Shown here: one piece after another, positions 1 to 9,415 of the stretch | How positions within the stretch are numbered: position 1 is the stretch's first letter | Layout: the number at the start of each line of letters is the position of its first letter | Assembly (NCBI RefSeq): GCF_014199325.1 | Contig: NZ_JACIJJ010000003.1 | Span: 1 to 64,000, forward strand | Length of the DNA: 64,000 nt | Direction of reading: 5' to 3' | Source of the DNA: Sphingomonas yantingensis | GTDB taxonomy: Bacteria > Pseudomonadota > Alphaproteobacteria > Sphingomonadales > Sphingomonadaceae | Made by a program: the position numbers and the translations under genes | Notes under the pieces: model-generated | Told to the model about the DNA's origin: nothing | Seen by the model: only the letters and a program-made list of their open reading frames with translations | The model's database searches: none

Positions 1-98
1 CCACCCGCTACGACCGCTGCCCCACCGCGTTCTTCTCCGCCGTCGCCCTCGCTGCCACCGTCATCTTCTGGCTGTAATCAACGAGTCCTGACCCTAGT
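1..98 (+). mobile_element. 3' remnant of an IS5-type insertion sequence (transposase C-terminus)
   Basis: Positions 3-77 encode the last 24 residues of a transposase, starting TRYDRCPTAFFSAV and ending in VIFWL with a TAA stop. This ending is typical of IS5-family DDE transposases. The bases after the stop (atcaacgagtcctgaccct) recur almost unchanged after the second remnant at 1252, so they are probably the right end of the element. The rest of the element lies before the window, so I cannot tell whether it is complete. The same orientation and the same end as the second copy suggest related insertions. Confidence 0.75.
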
Positions 99-128
99 TA
101 TGATCGCAAAAAATTCGTTACACCGAGG

Positions 129-843
129 TCAATCAGCCTGGCGCAGCGCTTCTCCTATATTGGCACGCAATCGAGTAATCCAGATCAGCGACAGGCTTGA
201 TGCAAATCCGATGCCGGCGAAGGCGAGCGCAAAATTTGCCGCCGGCGGCGACGCGTCTGAGCAGACAGAATTGTGCAGTAACCCGGCGGACAGCGAAACA
301 CCCAGGCTGATACTGAACTGCTGGGCCATCGTCAGGAGCACCGTGGCCTGGCCGATCGCACGGGGATCGAGATCGACATAGGCTATTGCTGTTGCCGGAA
401 TGAAGAATCCTGAGCGGACGACACCGACGATCGCAAGGCAGGCCGCGATAAGCCAGACTGGCGTGGTGCGGTCCACCGCTGCCAAAACGCCAGTGCCAAT
501 CGAAGCGCCGAGCGCGCATGCAGCCATCACTGCGCGGATGTCGAGCCTGTCGAGCAGCCAGGGTACGAAGAAGCGGGCCGCCAAGCCGCCGGTGGCCGAC
601 GCAATCAGCACCTTTCCAGCATCGAGCGGAGACATGTCCAGTGACTGTTGCAGCATTAGCGGGAGGAGAAACGGCAGACCACCGACTGCCAGCCGCTGCA
701 AGCCCCCCGCCCAGAGGCTGACATGAAGAGTAGTTGCACGAAGGAGGCGAGGGCGAGGATTGGCGCCGCGACCCTGCGCGCATGATAGCGATAGGCGAGC
801 CCGAGAGCCGCAACTACCCCGACGAGCGCCAGCCGGCCGCCTG
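129..843 (-). pseudogene. MFS transporter, C-terminal half, frameshifted and 5'-truncated
   Basis: The minus strand encodes the C-terminal half of a multidrug-type major facilitator permease with several hydrophobic segments (for example GGLPFLLPLMLQQSL and GFFIPATAIAYVDLDP), ending at 129. The coding frame is broken near 735-750. Upstream residues ending PILALASF lie in one frame and the continuation RATTLHVSLWAGG lies in another, as expected for a one-base change. Upstream of about 843 the similarity stops abruptly where an IS5-type transposase remnant begins on the other strand, so the N-terminal transmembrane half is missing. This is a dead gene, most likely broken by insertion and deletion. 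The family assignment rests on motif and hydrophobicity recognition only. Confidence 0.7.
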
Positions 844-1270
844 ATCGGACGCACAAAGGGCGGCATGAACACCAAGCTTCATGCCGCTGCCGATGCGAAT
901 GGCGGCCCATTGAGCTTCTTCCTGGCCGCCGGGTAGGTCAGCGATTATACCGGCGCGGCGGCGCTTCTAGACAATCAGCCAAAAACGCAGTGGCTGCTCA
1001 TCGACCGCGGCGACAACGTCGACCCGTTCAGGGACGCTCTTCAGGCCAAGGGCATCCAGCCCCGCATCCCGGCCCGACGATCGCGCAACGAGCCGGTCAG
1101 ATAAGGTAAGCGCTGGTACCGGCGTCGCGGCCGCATCAAGGTCATGTTCGGTCGCCTCGAAGACTGGCGACGCGTCGCCACACGCTACGATCGCTGCCCG
1201 GCGGTCCTCTTTTCTGCTGTTGCCCTCGCTGCCACGTAATCTTTTGGCTGTGATCAACGAGCCCTGACCC
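844..1270 (+). mobile_element. Degenerate IS5-type transposase remnant with right end
   Basis: One frame from 844 reads as the C-terminal third of an IS5-family transposase: GRTKGGMNTKLHAAADA, then DYTGAAALLDNQPKTQW, then MFGRLEDWRRVATRYDRC. In-frame stops interrupt it at 934 (TAG) and 1102 (TAA). A one-base deletion near 1236 shifts the last codons, where the sister copy at 3-77 reads ATVIFWL. The following bases (tgatcaacgagccctgaccc) match the end of the first remnant. The element has lost its 5' part and cannot be active. It abuts the truncated MFS gene and lies about 65 bases from tRNA-Cys. Confidence 0.8.
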
Positions 1271-1334
1271 GTCGGCCATTAAAGCTGCTCGTTTTGCAAA
1301 CATGAGCAGTTTGGCATGAAAATCGACAGGCAGA

Positions 1335-1408
1335 TGGAGGCCCGAGCCGGAATCGAACCGGCGTGCAAGGATTTGCAGTCCTCTGCGTAACCACTCCGCC
1401 ATCGGGCC
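1335..1408 (-). tRNA. tRNA-Cys (anticodon GCA)
   Basis: Reverse-complementing gives a 74-base cloverleaf beginning ggcccgatggcggagtgg. The acceptor stem GGCCCGA pairs with UCGGGCC, the anticodon loop reads ctgcaaa with GCA, and the T arm is ggttcgattcc. A CCA end is encoded. The IS-disturbed patch at 1-1270 lies just downstream of its 3' end, a common location for accessory DNA, although no integrase or attachment-site duplication was found. Confidence 0.95.
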
Positions 1409-1459
1409 TCGATGCGGTGAGCGGCGGCTATTGAAGCGCCGGGGCCCCGCTGTCAACGC

Positions 1460-2635
1460 TCACCGCTTGCGAACCAAGTTGCGCATCGCCGCGTCGAGGC
1501 CGGCGATGGTCAGCGGATACATGCGATCCGCCATCGCGTGGCGGACGAGGCCGATCGACTGGGTGTGGCCCCAATAGGCCTCCGGCACCGGGTTGAGCCA
1601 GGCCGCCGCGCCCCACGTATCGGTCATCCGTTTCAGCCAGACGAGCCCCGCTTCCTCGTTGAAATGCTCGACCGACCCGCCGGGCTGCGACAGCTCGTAG
1701 GGGCTCATCGACGCATCGCCGACGAAGATCAGGCGATAATCGGGGCCGAAGCGGTGGATGATCTCGCGCACCGGCGTGCGCTCGGCATGGCGGCGGCGAT
1801 TGTCCTTCCACACGCCCTCGTACACGCAATTGTGGAAGTAGAAAAATTCCAGGTGCCGGAACTCGGCGGTGGCGGCGGAGAACAGCTCCTCGACCAGCCG
1901 GACGAACGGATCCATCGACCCGCCGACATCGAGGAATAGGAGCAGCTTGACCGCGTTGTGCCGCTCGGGCCGCATCCGGACGTCCAGCCACCCCTGCCGC
2001 GCGGTGCCGGCGATCGTTGCGTCGAGGTCGAGCTCGTCGGCGGCGCCTTCGCGCGCGAAGCGGCGCAGGCGGCGCAGCGCCACCTTGATGTTGCGGGTGC
2101 CGAGCTCGCGCGTGTTGTCGAGATTGGCGAACTCGCGCTTGTCCCAGACCTTGATCGCGCGCTTGTGCTTCGATTCGCCGCCGATCCGCACGCCCTCGGG
2201 ATTGTAGCCCGAATTGCCATAGGGGCTGGTGCCGCCGGTGCCGATCCACTTGTTGCCGCCCTGATGCCGGCCTTCCTGTTCCTCCAGCCGCTTTTTTAGC
2301 GTCTCCATGATCTCGTCCCAGGAGCCGAGCGATTCGATCTTCGCCATCTCCTCGGGCGTCAGATACTTTTCGGCGACGGCACGCAGCCACTCTTCCGGGA
2401 TCGCCGCCTGCTCGCCCGCGGGGGCGGTCAGGCCGCGAAAGACATGCGCGAACACCCGATCGAAGCGGTCGATCAGCGCCTCGTCCTTCACGAAGATGGC
2501 ACGGGACAGATAGTAGAATTGCTCGGGCGTCCGCTCAATCACCTCGGCATCCAGCGCCTCGAGCAGCAGCAGATGCTCCTTGAGGCTGGCGGGCACCCCC
2601 GCGGCGCGCAGCGCCTCGACAAAGCCGATGAACAT
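1460..2635 (-). CDS. vWA domain protein, CoxE-like
   Basis: This 391-residue cytoplasmic protein belongs to the CoxE-like von Willebrand factor A group, which in characterised systems works with a MoxR-type AAA+ ATPase in metalloenzyme maturation or complex remodelling. An N-terminal helical part (about 1-120) is followed by a Gly/Asn-rich linker (126-149) and a C-terminal vWA domain from about 225. The MIDAS-type motif is D236-V-G-G-S-M-D, so the usual first serine of DxSxS is replaced by glycine. A MoxR ATPase lies on the same strand at 4760-5602, separated by two genes, and is the probable partner. The substrate cannot be read from the sequence. Confidence 0.85.
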   Translation of the reverse strand: MFIGFVEALRAAGVPASLKEHLLLLEALDAEVIERTPEQFYYLSRAIFVKDEALIDRFDRVFAHVFRGLTAPAGEQAAIPEEWLRAVAEKYLTPEEMAKIESLGSWDEIMETLKKRLEEQEGRHQGGNKWIGTGGTSPYGNSGYNPEGVRIGGESKHKRAIKVWDKREFANLDNTRELGTRNIKVALRRLRRFAREGAADELDLDATIAGTARQGWLDVRMRPERHNAVKLLLFLDVGGSMDPFVRLVEELFSAATAEFRHLEFFYFHNCVYEGVWKDNRRRHAERTPVREIIHRFGPDYRLIFVGDASMSPYELSQPGGSVEHFNEEAGLVWLKRMTDTWGAAAWLNPVPEAYWGHTQSIGLVRHAMADRMYPLTIAGLDAAMRNLVRKR

Positions 2636-2655
2636 GGGGCCGGTGTGGCGACGCT

Positions 2656-3990
2656 TCAGCGCGCGCGCAAGTAGAGCTGCCAGTGATTGCCCGACAGCCC
2701 CGTCGTTCGCGCACCCGCAATCGCGGTGTAGGCGACGCCGCAGCGGCGCGGGCTGTCGGGGGAAGGGGCGTCGCCGTCGCGGGTGACGAAGAGGAAGTCG
2801 GCGGCGGGGCAGGGTGCCTCGACAAGGCGTGCGGCATAGCCGACCTGTGCGGCGGCCACGTCTATGACCGCCGAATCACGTGGCGCCTCCACCGCATAGG
2901 TCGCGCCACCCGGTCGCGCGCTTGCCATCGCGGCGATCGCCTGTCGCGGGTCGGCGCGCAGATTCTGGACGAGATCGAGATCGCCGAGGATGCTGCCGCC
3001 CAGGATCACGATCGACAGCGGCAACGCGGCGATCCGCGGCGCTTGCGCGATCGCCAGCAACAGGACCGCCGCAGCGATCAGATAGTAGCGTGCAAGCCCG
3101 CTGTTGCCGATGCCGAGCACCGCCACCGCGATCGGGAAGGCGAGCACGGTCAGCCCCGTGAGCGCCGCGCGGTGTTCGCGCGCGCCCGCCACCACCAGCG
3201 CCGCGGTCCCCGCGACGGTCAGGACGAGCAGCGTCGGCTTCGGCAGCCATCCGATCGCCAGCGTATAGCGCGCGAGTTCGCCGAGGCCGTCCGCCCAGGC
3301 GCTCACCGAAAAGGGCGTATAACTGCCGATCGCAAGGCCGCCCGCAAGGACGGCCGCGGCCGCGCCGCCCGACAGCACGACGCCCGGACCGAGCAGCCGA
3401 ATCGTTGACGCCACAGGCCGTTCGCCCCGGTACGCCCACAGTGTCCACCCGATGAGCGCGGGCACCGCGAATAGCATCGTCAGCTGCGCCAGCGTGCCCA
3501 CTATGAGGGCAAGCGCAATACCGATCGCCGGCTTCGGCTTGTCCGGCGCATCGATACTGCGGCCGATCAACAGGATGGCGATGAGCAGTGCGAGCAGCAT
3601 CGGCGCGTAGCCGCGCGCTTCGGATCCATAGGTGACGAGCACGGGCGACAGCGCGAACAGCCATGCGCCAAGCATCGCCGCGCGTGGCCCCGTCCGCCCG
3701 GCGACCGCGGCCGCGACGGGCACGGCCGCGGTCCCGCACGCGATCGACACCGCCCGCATTGCGATCGGCGGCGCGCCCCAGCCGACAATCTGAAGCCACC
3801 AGCTATTGAGGATATGATTGTTGTCGTGCCCGATCCTGAGCACGCCGATCGCCGTGCTCGCGTCGCGCGCGAACACGGCGGACCAGGCCTCGTCCAACCA
3901 CAGCCCGCCGCGGGCCGCGGCGACGCGCACGGACAGCGCAACCAGCGTCGCCGCGATGATCGAAATCCGAGTCGAGCGGGAGAGGGCCAT
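2656..3990 (-). CDS. Multi-pass membrane protein, GT-C glycosyltransferase-like
   Basis: This 444-residue integral membrane protein has about ten hydrophobic segments. After the first membrane helix there is an acidic motif, LWLDEAW (about residues 30-36), followed by a His-rich stretch (HDNNHILN). This arrangement is typical of GT-C fold enzymes of the PMT/ArnT/GT39 group, which transfer sugars from polyprenyl-phosphate donors on the periplasmic face. The start at 3990 was preferred over an upstream ATG at 4038 because it follows an AGG-type ribosome site and removes an unlikely basic leader. The gene sits between the vWA and CHAP genes on the same strand. The acceptor is unknown, and the GT-C assignment is from topology and motif only. 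Confidence 0.6.
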   Translation of the reverse strand: MALSRSTRISIIAATLVALSVRVAAARGGLWLDEAWSAVFARDASTAIGVLRIGHDNNHILNSWWLQIVGWGAPPIAMRAVSIACGTAAVPVAAAVAGRTGPRAAMLGAWLFALSPVLVTYGSEARGYAPMLLALLIAILLIGRSIDAPDKPKPAIGIALALIVGTLAQLTMLFAVPALIGWTLWAYRGERPVASTIRLLGPGVVLSGGAAAAVLAGGLAIGSYTPFSVSAWADGLGELARYTLAIGWLPKPTLLVLTVAGTAALVVAGAREHRAALTGLTVLAFPIAVAVLGIGNSGLARYYLIAAAVLLLAIAQAPRIAALPLSIVILGGSILGDLDLVQNLRADPRQAIAAMASARPGGATYAVEAPRDSAVIDVAAAQVGYAARLVEAPCPAADFLFVTRDGDAPSPDSPRRCGVAYTAIAGARTTGLSGNHWQLYLRAR

Positions 3991-4040
3991 CGCCCTGACC
4001 TGTAGCGCGCGGTGGTTAAGCCGCCGTAAGTGTTCCACAT

Positions 4041-4064
4041 CACCCCCGGATCAAGTCCGGGGTG
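4041..4064. repeat. Hairpin repeat between two minus-strand genes
   Basis: The sequence cacccccgga-tcaag-tccggggtg forms a 9-10 bp stem with a short loop. It lies between the CHAP gene and the GT-C-like gene. This hairpin type is common between genes in alphaproteobacteria. It could attenuate transcription, but no U-run follows it on the minus strand. Confidence 0.6.
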
Positions 4065-4078
4065 ACGAGGTGGGTTGC

Positions 4079-4636
4079 TCAACGCGCGTACGCGTCGATC
4101 AACGATCCGACATAATCAGGCGCCGCGCTGCTCAGTTCAGGCAGCGCGCGCGCGGGCGGCGCGTCGCCACCGGCGGGGTAGATGAAGCCGTAGGTAGGAT
4201 AGGTGCTGCCGCCCAGCCCACCATTGTCGCGATACCAGACGCGCACTCGGCTCCAGTCGCCGCGCTCGGAAACGTCGAACAGCGTGACGTCCTGCTCGGC
4301 CCTGCCCCGTTCGCCGGCGAATCGCGACCAGTTGGCGTGCGTCAGCATCACCACGCGATCCTCGACGATGCGGCTGACCACGGCGACGTGGCCGAGGCGA
4401 AGCTGGCCGGTCTGCGCAAAGACGAGCACCGCGCCGACGCGGGGCGCGTGGCCGCGTTCGTACTTACCCCTGGCCTGATCCCACCAGGTCCAGGCATCGC
4501 CCCAGATCTTAATGCCGGACACGGCGCGCGCAAAGGGCACGCACTGGCCATTATATTGCTCGATGATGTTCGCCTTGGCCTGCACGGCGGCCAACATCGC
4601 CGCCAGCACGCAAACCACGAACGTCAGGATACGCAT
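4079..4636 (-). CDS. CHAP domain amidase/peptidase, exported
   Basis: A 185-residue protein begins with an N-terminal signal peptide (about 1-22, cleavage after VQAKA) and continues with a CHAP domain. The catalytic pair is visible: Cys in NGQCVPFAR near residue 32 and His in RLGHVAVV near residue 83, with a later Asn in LTHANW. CHAP enzymes cleave peptidoglycan peptide or amide bonds, so this is a predicted periplasmic wall hydrolase. The neighbours on the same strand are a GT-C-like membrane protein and a MoxR ATPase. No SH3 or other targeting domain is present, unlike phage endolysins. Confidence 0.85.
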   Translation of the reverse strand: MRILTFVVCVLAAMLAAVQAKANIIEQYNGQCVPFARAVSGIKIWGDAWTWWDQARGKYERGHAPRVGAVLVFAQTGQLRLGHVAVVSRIVEDRVVMLTHANWSRFAGERGRAEQDVTLFDVSERGDWSRVRVWYRDNGGLGGSTYPTYGFIYPAGGDAPPARALPELSSAAPDYVGSLIDAYAR

Positions 4637-4759
4637 CGCTTACCGACCCCTGTCTCGGACCGCGTGCACTCTATACAAGCGGTCCTCGCCATAGGGTTGC
4701 CCGGCTTGGTTAAACCTCGGTAAGCAATGTGATAATTCGGATGATCAGTCCGGTTCCGC

Positions 4760-5602
<843 letters not shown>

Positions 5603-5671
5603 GGCGGTCCTTTCCTTATCGATGGACCGGTTATGGCCGCGCGCCGCGGGCGGCAAGCGCGTTCGTCGCGT

Positions 5672-6337
5672 TCAGCTCGCGTTGCGGGCGCTCGCGCGGG
5701 CCTCGAGCAGGTCCCATAGCCCGCGCTGCTGGGCGAGAAACTGCTGCGCGCCGAACAGCGCGGCACGTTCGGCCGCCGGGCCGCTCATGATGCTGTCGAT
5801 GGCGATCGCGGTGGAGATGGGGTCGGGCAGCAGCGTCGGCTGGCGGTCCAGCCCCAGGCGATCGCCCGCCCGGTCGAGCAGCCGCCGGATCGCGCCCCAG
5901 TCCATCACCAGCGCGGCGGCGGCACCGATGGCGCAGCCTACGCGGTCCGACTGCACGAGCGTGTCGAGCGCGTGGCGTTGGCCGGAGACGGCGGCCTCGC
6001 TCTCGGCCTGTCCGGGCGTGCTGGGCAGCGGGCCGACCGCGGAAACGAGCGCGGCGATCCGCTCACGCTCGACCGCGAACGCGGCGGCGGCGTCCTCGAG
6101 CCACGGGATCACCGCGTCGGGCTGGCCGTGCGACAGCGCGTGGTCGTGGACGCCCGGATGCCGGCCGTGCAGCATACAGATGATGTGAAGCGCGTCGGCG
6201 ACGTCGCGCATCGGCGCGGCCGGCGCGACGAGCGCGCGCCAGTGCGGGTGCGCCGCGCTGCCATCGGCGGCGACCAGTGCAGCGACGACGCCCGCGGTAC
6301 CGCGCGTCTCGATCGCCCGAATCGTCTCCGCCGACAT
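5672..6337 (-). CDS. Conserved protein of unknown function (alpha-helical)
   Basis: A 221-residue soluble protein rich in Ala and helix-forming residues, with no signal peptide or transmembrane segment. Notable conserved-looking positions are HIICMLHGRHPGVHDHA (about residues 50-67), containing several His, and IMSGPAAERAALFGAQQFLAQQRGLWDLLEARA near the C-terminus. It resembles a family I associate with sphingomonads only, and I do not know its function. The start at 6337 follows an AGGGG-type ribosome site. It lies 69 bases upstream of the MoxR gene in the same direction and may be co-transcribed with it. Confidence 0.7.
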   Translation of the reverse strand: MSAETIRAIETRGTAGVVAALVAADGSAAHPHWRALVAPAAPMRDVADALHIICMLHGRHPGVHDHALSHGQPDAVIPWLEDAAAAFAVERERIAALVSAVGPLPSTPGQAESEAAVSGQRHALDTLVQSDRVGCAIGAAAALVMDWGAIRRLLDRAGDRLGLDRQPTLLPDPISTAIAIDSIMSGPAAERAALFGAQQFLAQQRGLWDLLEARASARNAS

Positions 6338-6439
6338 CGACACCCCTTTTGCCTGACCGAACCCAACCACCATTGGCGGTACGCAGGCGTACCCCGACGA
6401 CCTATACCGAGAGGCGTAAAGACCTGGTTGATCGCGCGT

Positions 6440-7336
6440 TTACGATTTGTGGGGAGCGTGGACCGTTGCCAGCGCGATGGTCACCTGCTCCACCCCGCTG
6501 CGCCCGCGGACCGCGGCGAGGGACAGGTCGACCGCGATCGAGCCGCCGTCCCGCCGCTGAAGCCGGGCCGGGAGCTGTCGCGCCGCCCCGTCGCCGATTA
6601 CCTCGTCGATCGTCTGCGCCACTGCGGCGCGGTCGCCCGCGTCGATCAGCGTAACGAAACGGACCGCCAGCAGCGTCGTGCGCTCGATCCCGGTCAGTGC
6701 AGCAAGGGACGCGCCGACCGCACCGATATAGCCGCGCAAATTGATCCGCGCCCATCCGATCCCCGGCAGCGCGTCGAACGCCGCACCCATCGCGCTCAGC
6801 CGAAGCGCGGCTTCCTCACCCTCGTCGTCGACGCTCACATCGTCGGCGACGATCAGCGCGCCGTCTCCGAACGGGACGATGACGATGCTGTACCGCCGAT
6901 CCCGGAGCGCGATTTCCGCCAGCTCAGGCGCGCCCACCCGCCGCGACCGGTCGGCAAGATCCTGAAGGAAGCCGGCGACCGATTCGCCGAACAAGCGCGA
7001 AAGCGGCAGTCCCGCCGCCGCGCCGCCGCCGCCGAAGGCGACGCGCGCCGCCCGGTTGATCTCGCCCAGACGGCCCGCCCCGTCGACGACCAGCACGCTC
7101 TCGCGCATCGCATCCATCAGCAGCGTCGACAGCGCGGTGTCGGGCGCGGCGCTGTGCGGCGCGCAGAGCCGGCGCATCAGATCGAGCGAGGTGAGAACAA
7201 GGCTCGGCCTGCCGCGGCGCAGGACGAAGACAGGCTGCTGGAGCGCGCGCTCCTGCCACAGCCCGAACTGGCGGACGAGTTCGGACGCGGTGACGCACGC
7301 CTCGGTACCAGGGGTAAATTCGGCTGGATCGCTCAT
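6440..7336 (-). CDS. PAS domain protein with Phd/YefM-like N-terminus
   Basis: A 298-residue cytoplasmic protein. Residues 15-57 (VTASELVRQFGLWQERALQ, then FVLRRGRPSLVLTSLDLM) resemble the DNA-binding fold of Phd/YefM antitoxins. Two PAS-like units follow, at about 75-175 (ESVLVVDGAGRLGEINRAA) and 190-290 (LPGIGWARINLRGYIG). No kinase, cyclase or phosphodiesterase domain follows, so it may sense a signal and act directly on DNA. The start at 7336 begins MSDPAEFTPG; a longer reading to 7417 adds an unlikely leader. It is divergent from the phosphate transporter at 7514, with 177 bases between the two starts, so control of that gene is possible but unproven. Confidence 0.7.
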   Translation of the reverse strand: MSDPAEFTPGTEACVTASELVRQFGLWQERALQQPVFVLRRGRPSLVLTSLDLMRRLCAPHSAAPDTALSTLLMDAMRESVLVVDGAGRLGEINRAARVAFGGGGAAAGLPLSRLFGESVAGFLQDLADRSRRVGAPELAEIALRDRRYSIVIVPFGDGALIVADDVSVDDEGEEAALRLSAMGAAFDALPGIGWARINLRGYIGAVGASLAALTGIERTTLLAVRFVTLIDAGDRAAVAQTIDEVIGDGAARQLPARLQRRDGGSIAVDLSLAAVRGRSGVEQVTIALATVHAPHKS

Positions 7337-7513
7337 GGTCCGATGATGCGCGAAATGGTACGAATACGGAACAACGCCGGACCGAAACGGATGCACTGTT
7401 TCGGCAGTGGGGCACAACGGCTCCGTTGTGGACCGACTTCACCGTCCTGCGATCGCATCGGGCGGCATGATCCATGTCATAAATCGGTCATCAACAGCGC
7501 ACAGGGCGAACCC

Positions 7514-9166
7514 ATGGCTACCGCCGCCCTCGCGTCCGAAGACCCGCTCAGTCCCGCCGCGAGCGGCCCTGATCTGGATCGCCGTCACCACCCGCTCGCG
7601 CGGCTGTTGTTCCTGCTGCTGATCGCAGGCGGTTTCGCCTTTGCCTGTGCGAGCGTCGTGATCGACACGCAGCAGGTCGGCGAGACGCTGGCAGTCAGCG
7701 TATTCGCCTTCCTCGCGCTCGCGCTGGTGATCGCGCTCGGGTTCGAGTTCGTGAACGGTTTTCACGACACCGCCAACGCAGTCGCGACGGTGATCTACAC
7801 CAATTCGCTGCCCGCGCATTTCGCGGTCGTCTGGTCGGGCTTCTTCAATTTCCTCGGCGTGATGCTGTCGTCGGGAGCCGTCGCCTATGCGATCATCACG
7901 CTCCTGCCGGTCGAGCTCATCATCAATGTCGGCTCGGCGGCGGGCTATGCGATGATCTTCGCGCTGCTGATCGCGGCGGTGCTCTGGAACCTCGCCACCT
8001 GGTATGTGGGACTGCCCAATTCGTCGAGCCACACGCTGATCGGATCTGTGCTGGGCGTCGGCCTTGCCAACCAGCTGATGGCGTCGGGTTCGCTTTCGGG
8101 GACCGCGGGCGTCGACTGGAGCCAGGCGCAGAAGGTCCTGAGCGGCCTGGCGATGGCGCCCGTGATCGGCTTCGTCGCGGCGTTCGTGCTTCTGTTCGCG
8201 ATGCAGCGCGTGCTGCGCAGCAGGGCGCTGTACGAGGCGCCGCGCGGGGACGCCCCGCCGCCCGGCGGCATCCGGGCGCTCCTCATCTTCACCTGCACCG
8301 CGGTCTCGTTCAGCCACGGGTCGAACGACGGGCAGAAGGGGATGGGCCTCATCATGCTGATCCTGATCGGCTGTGCGCCCACCGCCTATGCGCTCAACCG
8401 CACGATGCCCGAGAGCGCGACGCCGGTGTTCATCCAGTCGGCCGAGCGTGCCGCGACGGTGTTTGCGGCAAGGGGCGGTTCGGCCCCGCTGCCGCCCGAA
8501 AACGCCCGCGCGATCCTGACCCGATCGCTTCAGACGCGCGCAGTGGGCACGCCCGAGGCCCAGGCGGCGATCGCGACGATCTCGCGCGACGTGGCAGACC
8601 GGGTGAGCGGCTACGGCGCGCTGGCGAAGGTGCCCGCCGCCGCCACGCGCAACCTGCGCGCCGACATGTACCTCGTCCTCGATTCAACCAGGCTGGCGCT
8701 CAAAGACAAGGCGACCGCGGCGCAGTTTTCCCCGGCCGAGAAGGCCGCGATCGAGGGGTATGGCAAGCAGCTGGAACAGAGCACCCGCTACATTCCGCTC
8801 TGGGTCAAGATCGCGGTGGCGCTGGCGCTGGGTCTCGGCACGATGGTCGGCTGGCGGCGGATCGTCGTCACCGTTGGTGAGAAGATCGGCAAGCAGCACC
8901 TGACCTATGGCATGGGCGCCTCGGCCGAGCTGGTGGCGGCGTGCACGATCCTGGCCGCCGATCGCTTCGGCCTTCCCGTGTCCACGACGCATATCCTGTC
9001 GTCGGGCGTCGCGGGTGCCGCGGTCGCCAACGGGCAGGGGCTTCAGGCGCGGACGATCCGCAACATGGCACTCGCCTGGTGCCTGACGCTGCCCGTGGCG
9101 ATGGCGCTGTCGGGCGGGCTCTACTGGCTCTTGCTGACGATCGTCAGGCTCTTCGGCAACGCCTGA
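7514..9166 (+). CDS. pitA: Inorganic phosphate transporter, Pit family
   Basis: A 550-residue inner-membrane permease of the PiT family, which takes up divalent metal-phosphate complexes with protons. Both family signature repeats are seen: GFEFVNGFHDTANAVATVIYTN in the N-terminal half (about residues 75-95) and the C-terminal equivalent near VSTTHILSSGVAGAAVANG, with NDGQKGMG between. A hydrophilic segment of roughly 130 residues (about 300-430) joins the two membrane halves. The start ATG at 7514 begins MATAALASED; the frame stays open far upstream, but those codons do not look like protein. It ends in a 46-base overlap with a small opposite-strand gene. Confidence 0.93.
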   Translation: MATAALASEDPLSPAASGPDLDRRHHPLARLLFLLLIAGGFAFACASVVIDTQQVGETLAVSVFAFLALALVIALGFEFVNGFHDTANAVATVIYTNSLPAHFAVVWSGFFNFLGVMLSSGAVAYAIITLLPVELIINVGSAAGYAMIFALLIAAVLWNLATWYVGLPNSSSHTLIGSVLGVGLANQLMASGSLSGTAGVDWSQAQKVLSGLAMAPVIGFVAAFVLLFAMQRVLRSRALYEAPRGDAPPPGGIRALLIFTCTAVSFSHGSNDGQKGMGLIMLILIGCAPTAYALNRTMPESATPVFIQSAERAATVFAARGGSAPLPPENARAILTRSLQTRAVGTPEAQAAIATISRDVADRVSGYGALAKVPAAATRNLRADMYLVLDSTRLALKDKATAAQFSPAEKAAIEGYGKQLEQSTRYIPLWVKIAVALALGLGTMVGWRRIVVTVGEKIGKQHLTYGMGASAELVAACTILAADRFGLPVSTTHILSSGVAGAAVANGQGLQARTIRNMALAWCLTLPVAMALSGGLYWLLLTIVRLFGNA

Positions 9167-9348
9167 TCGATTGCGGCGAGCGCGGGCGCGCTGTCGTTCC
9201 GGACATTGCTGACGACCGCAGCGATCTCGCGCTCGACATTGTCGAGATTGTGGGCCGAGGGTTCGGCCCAGGCGGTGAGGGCCCCTGCAAACGTCGCGGC
9301 GGCGACGGCAAGCGCCAGGCGGCCGGAGCGGCGGCGGTTATCGCGCAT
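9121..9348 (-). CDS. Small secreted protein of unknown function
   Basis: A 75-residue reading frame starts with a basic segment and a hydrophobic signal peptide ending AWA (about residue 28). A short mature part follows (NLDNVEREIAAVVSNVRNDSAPALAAIDQALPK). A strong ribosome site (aagggagagag) lies just before the ATG at 9348, which argues that it is real. Its 3' end overlaps the end of the phosphate transporter by 46 bases on the opposite strand. Function unknown. Confidence 0.55.
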   Translation of the reverse strand: MRDNRRRSGRLALAVAAATFAGALTAWAEPSAHNLDNVEREIAAVVSNVRNDSAPALAAIDQALPKSLTIVSKSQ

Positions 9349-9415
9349 TTCTCTCTCCCTTCGCTGTTCGAAGAGCGAGCTATCGGGCGCTTGGTGACCC
9401 TTGGCTGAACGCCAG

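Noticed and set aside
129..875. Intact 248-residue MFS gene
   Set aside because: The start falls inside an IS remnant and the first 50 residues read in the wrong frame, so it is a frameshifted fragment.
6440..7336. Toxin-antitoxin locus
   Set aside because: The Phd-like segment has no adjacent toxin gene and is joined to PAS domains.
5972..7513. Long open frame running into the phosphate transporter from upstream
   Set aside because: The codons do not look like protein and overlap two minus-strand genes; the true start at 7514 gives a normal Pit protein.
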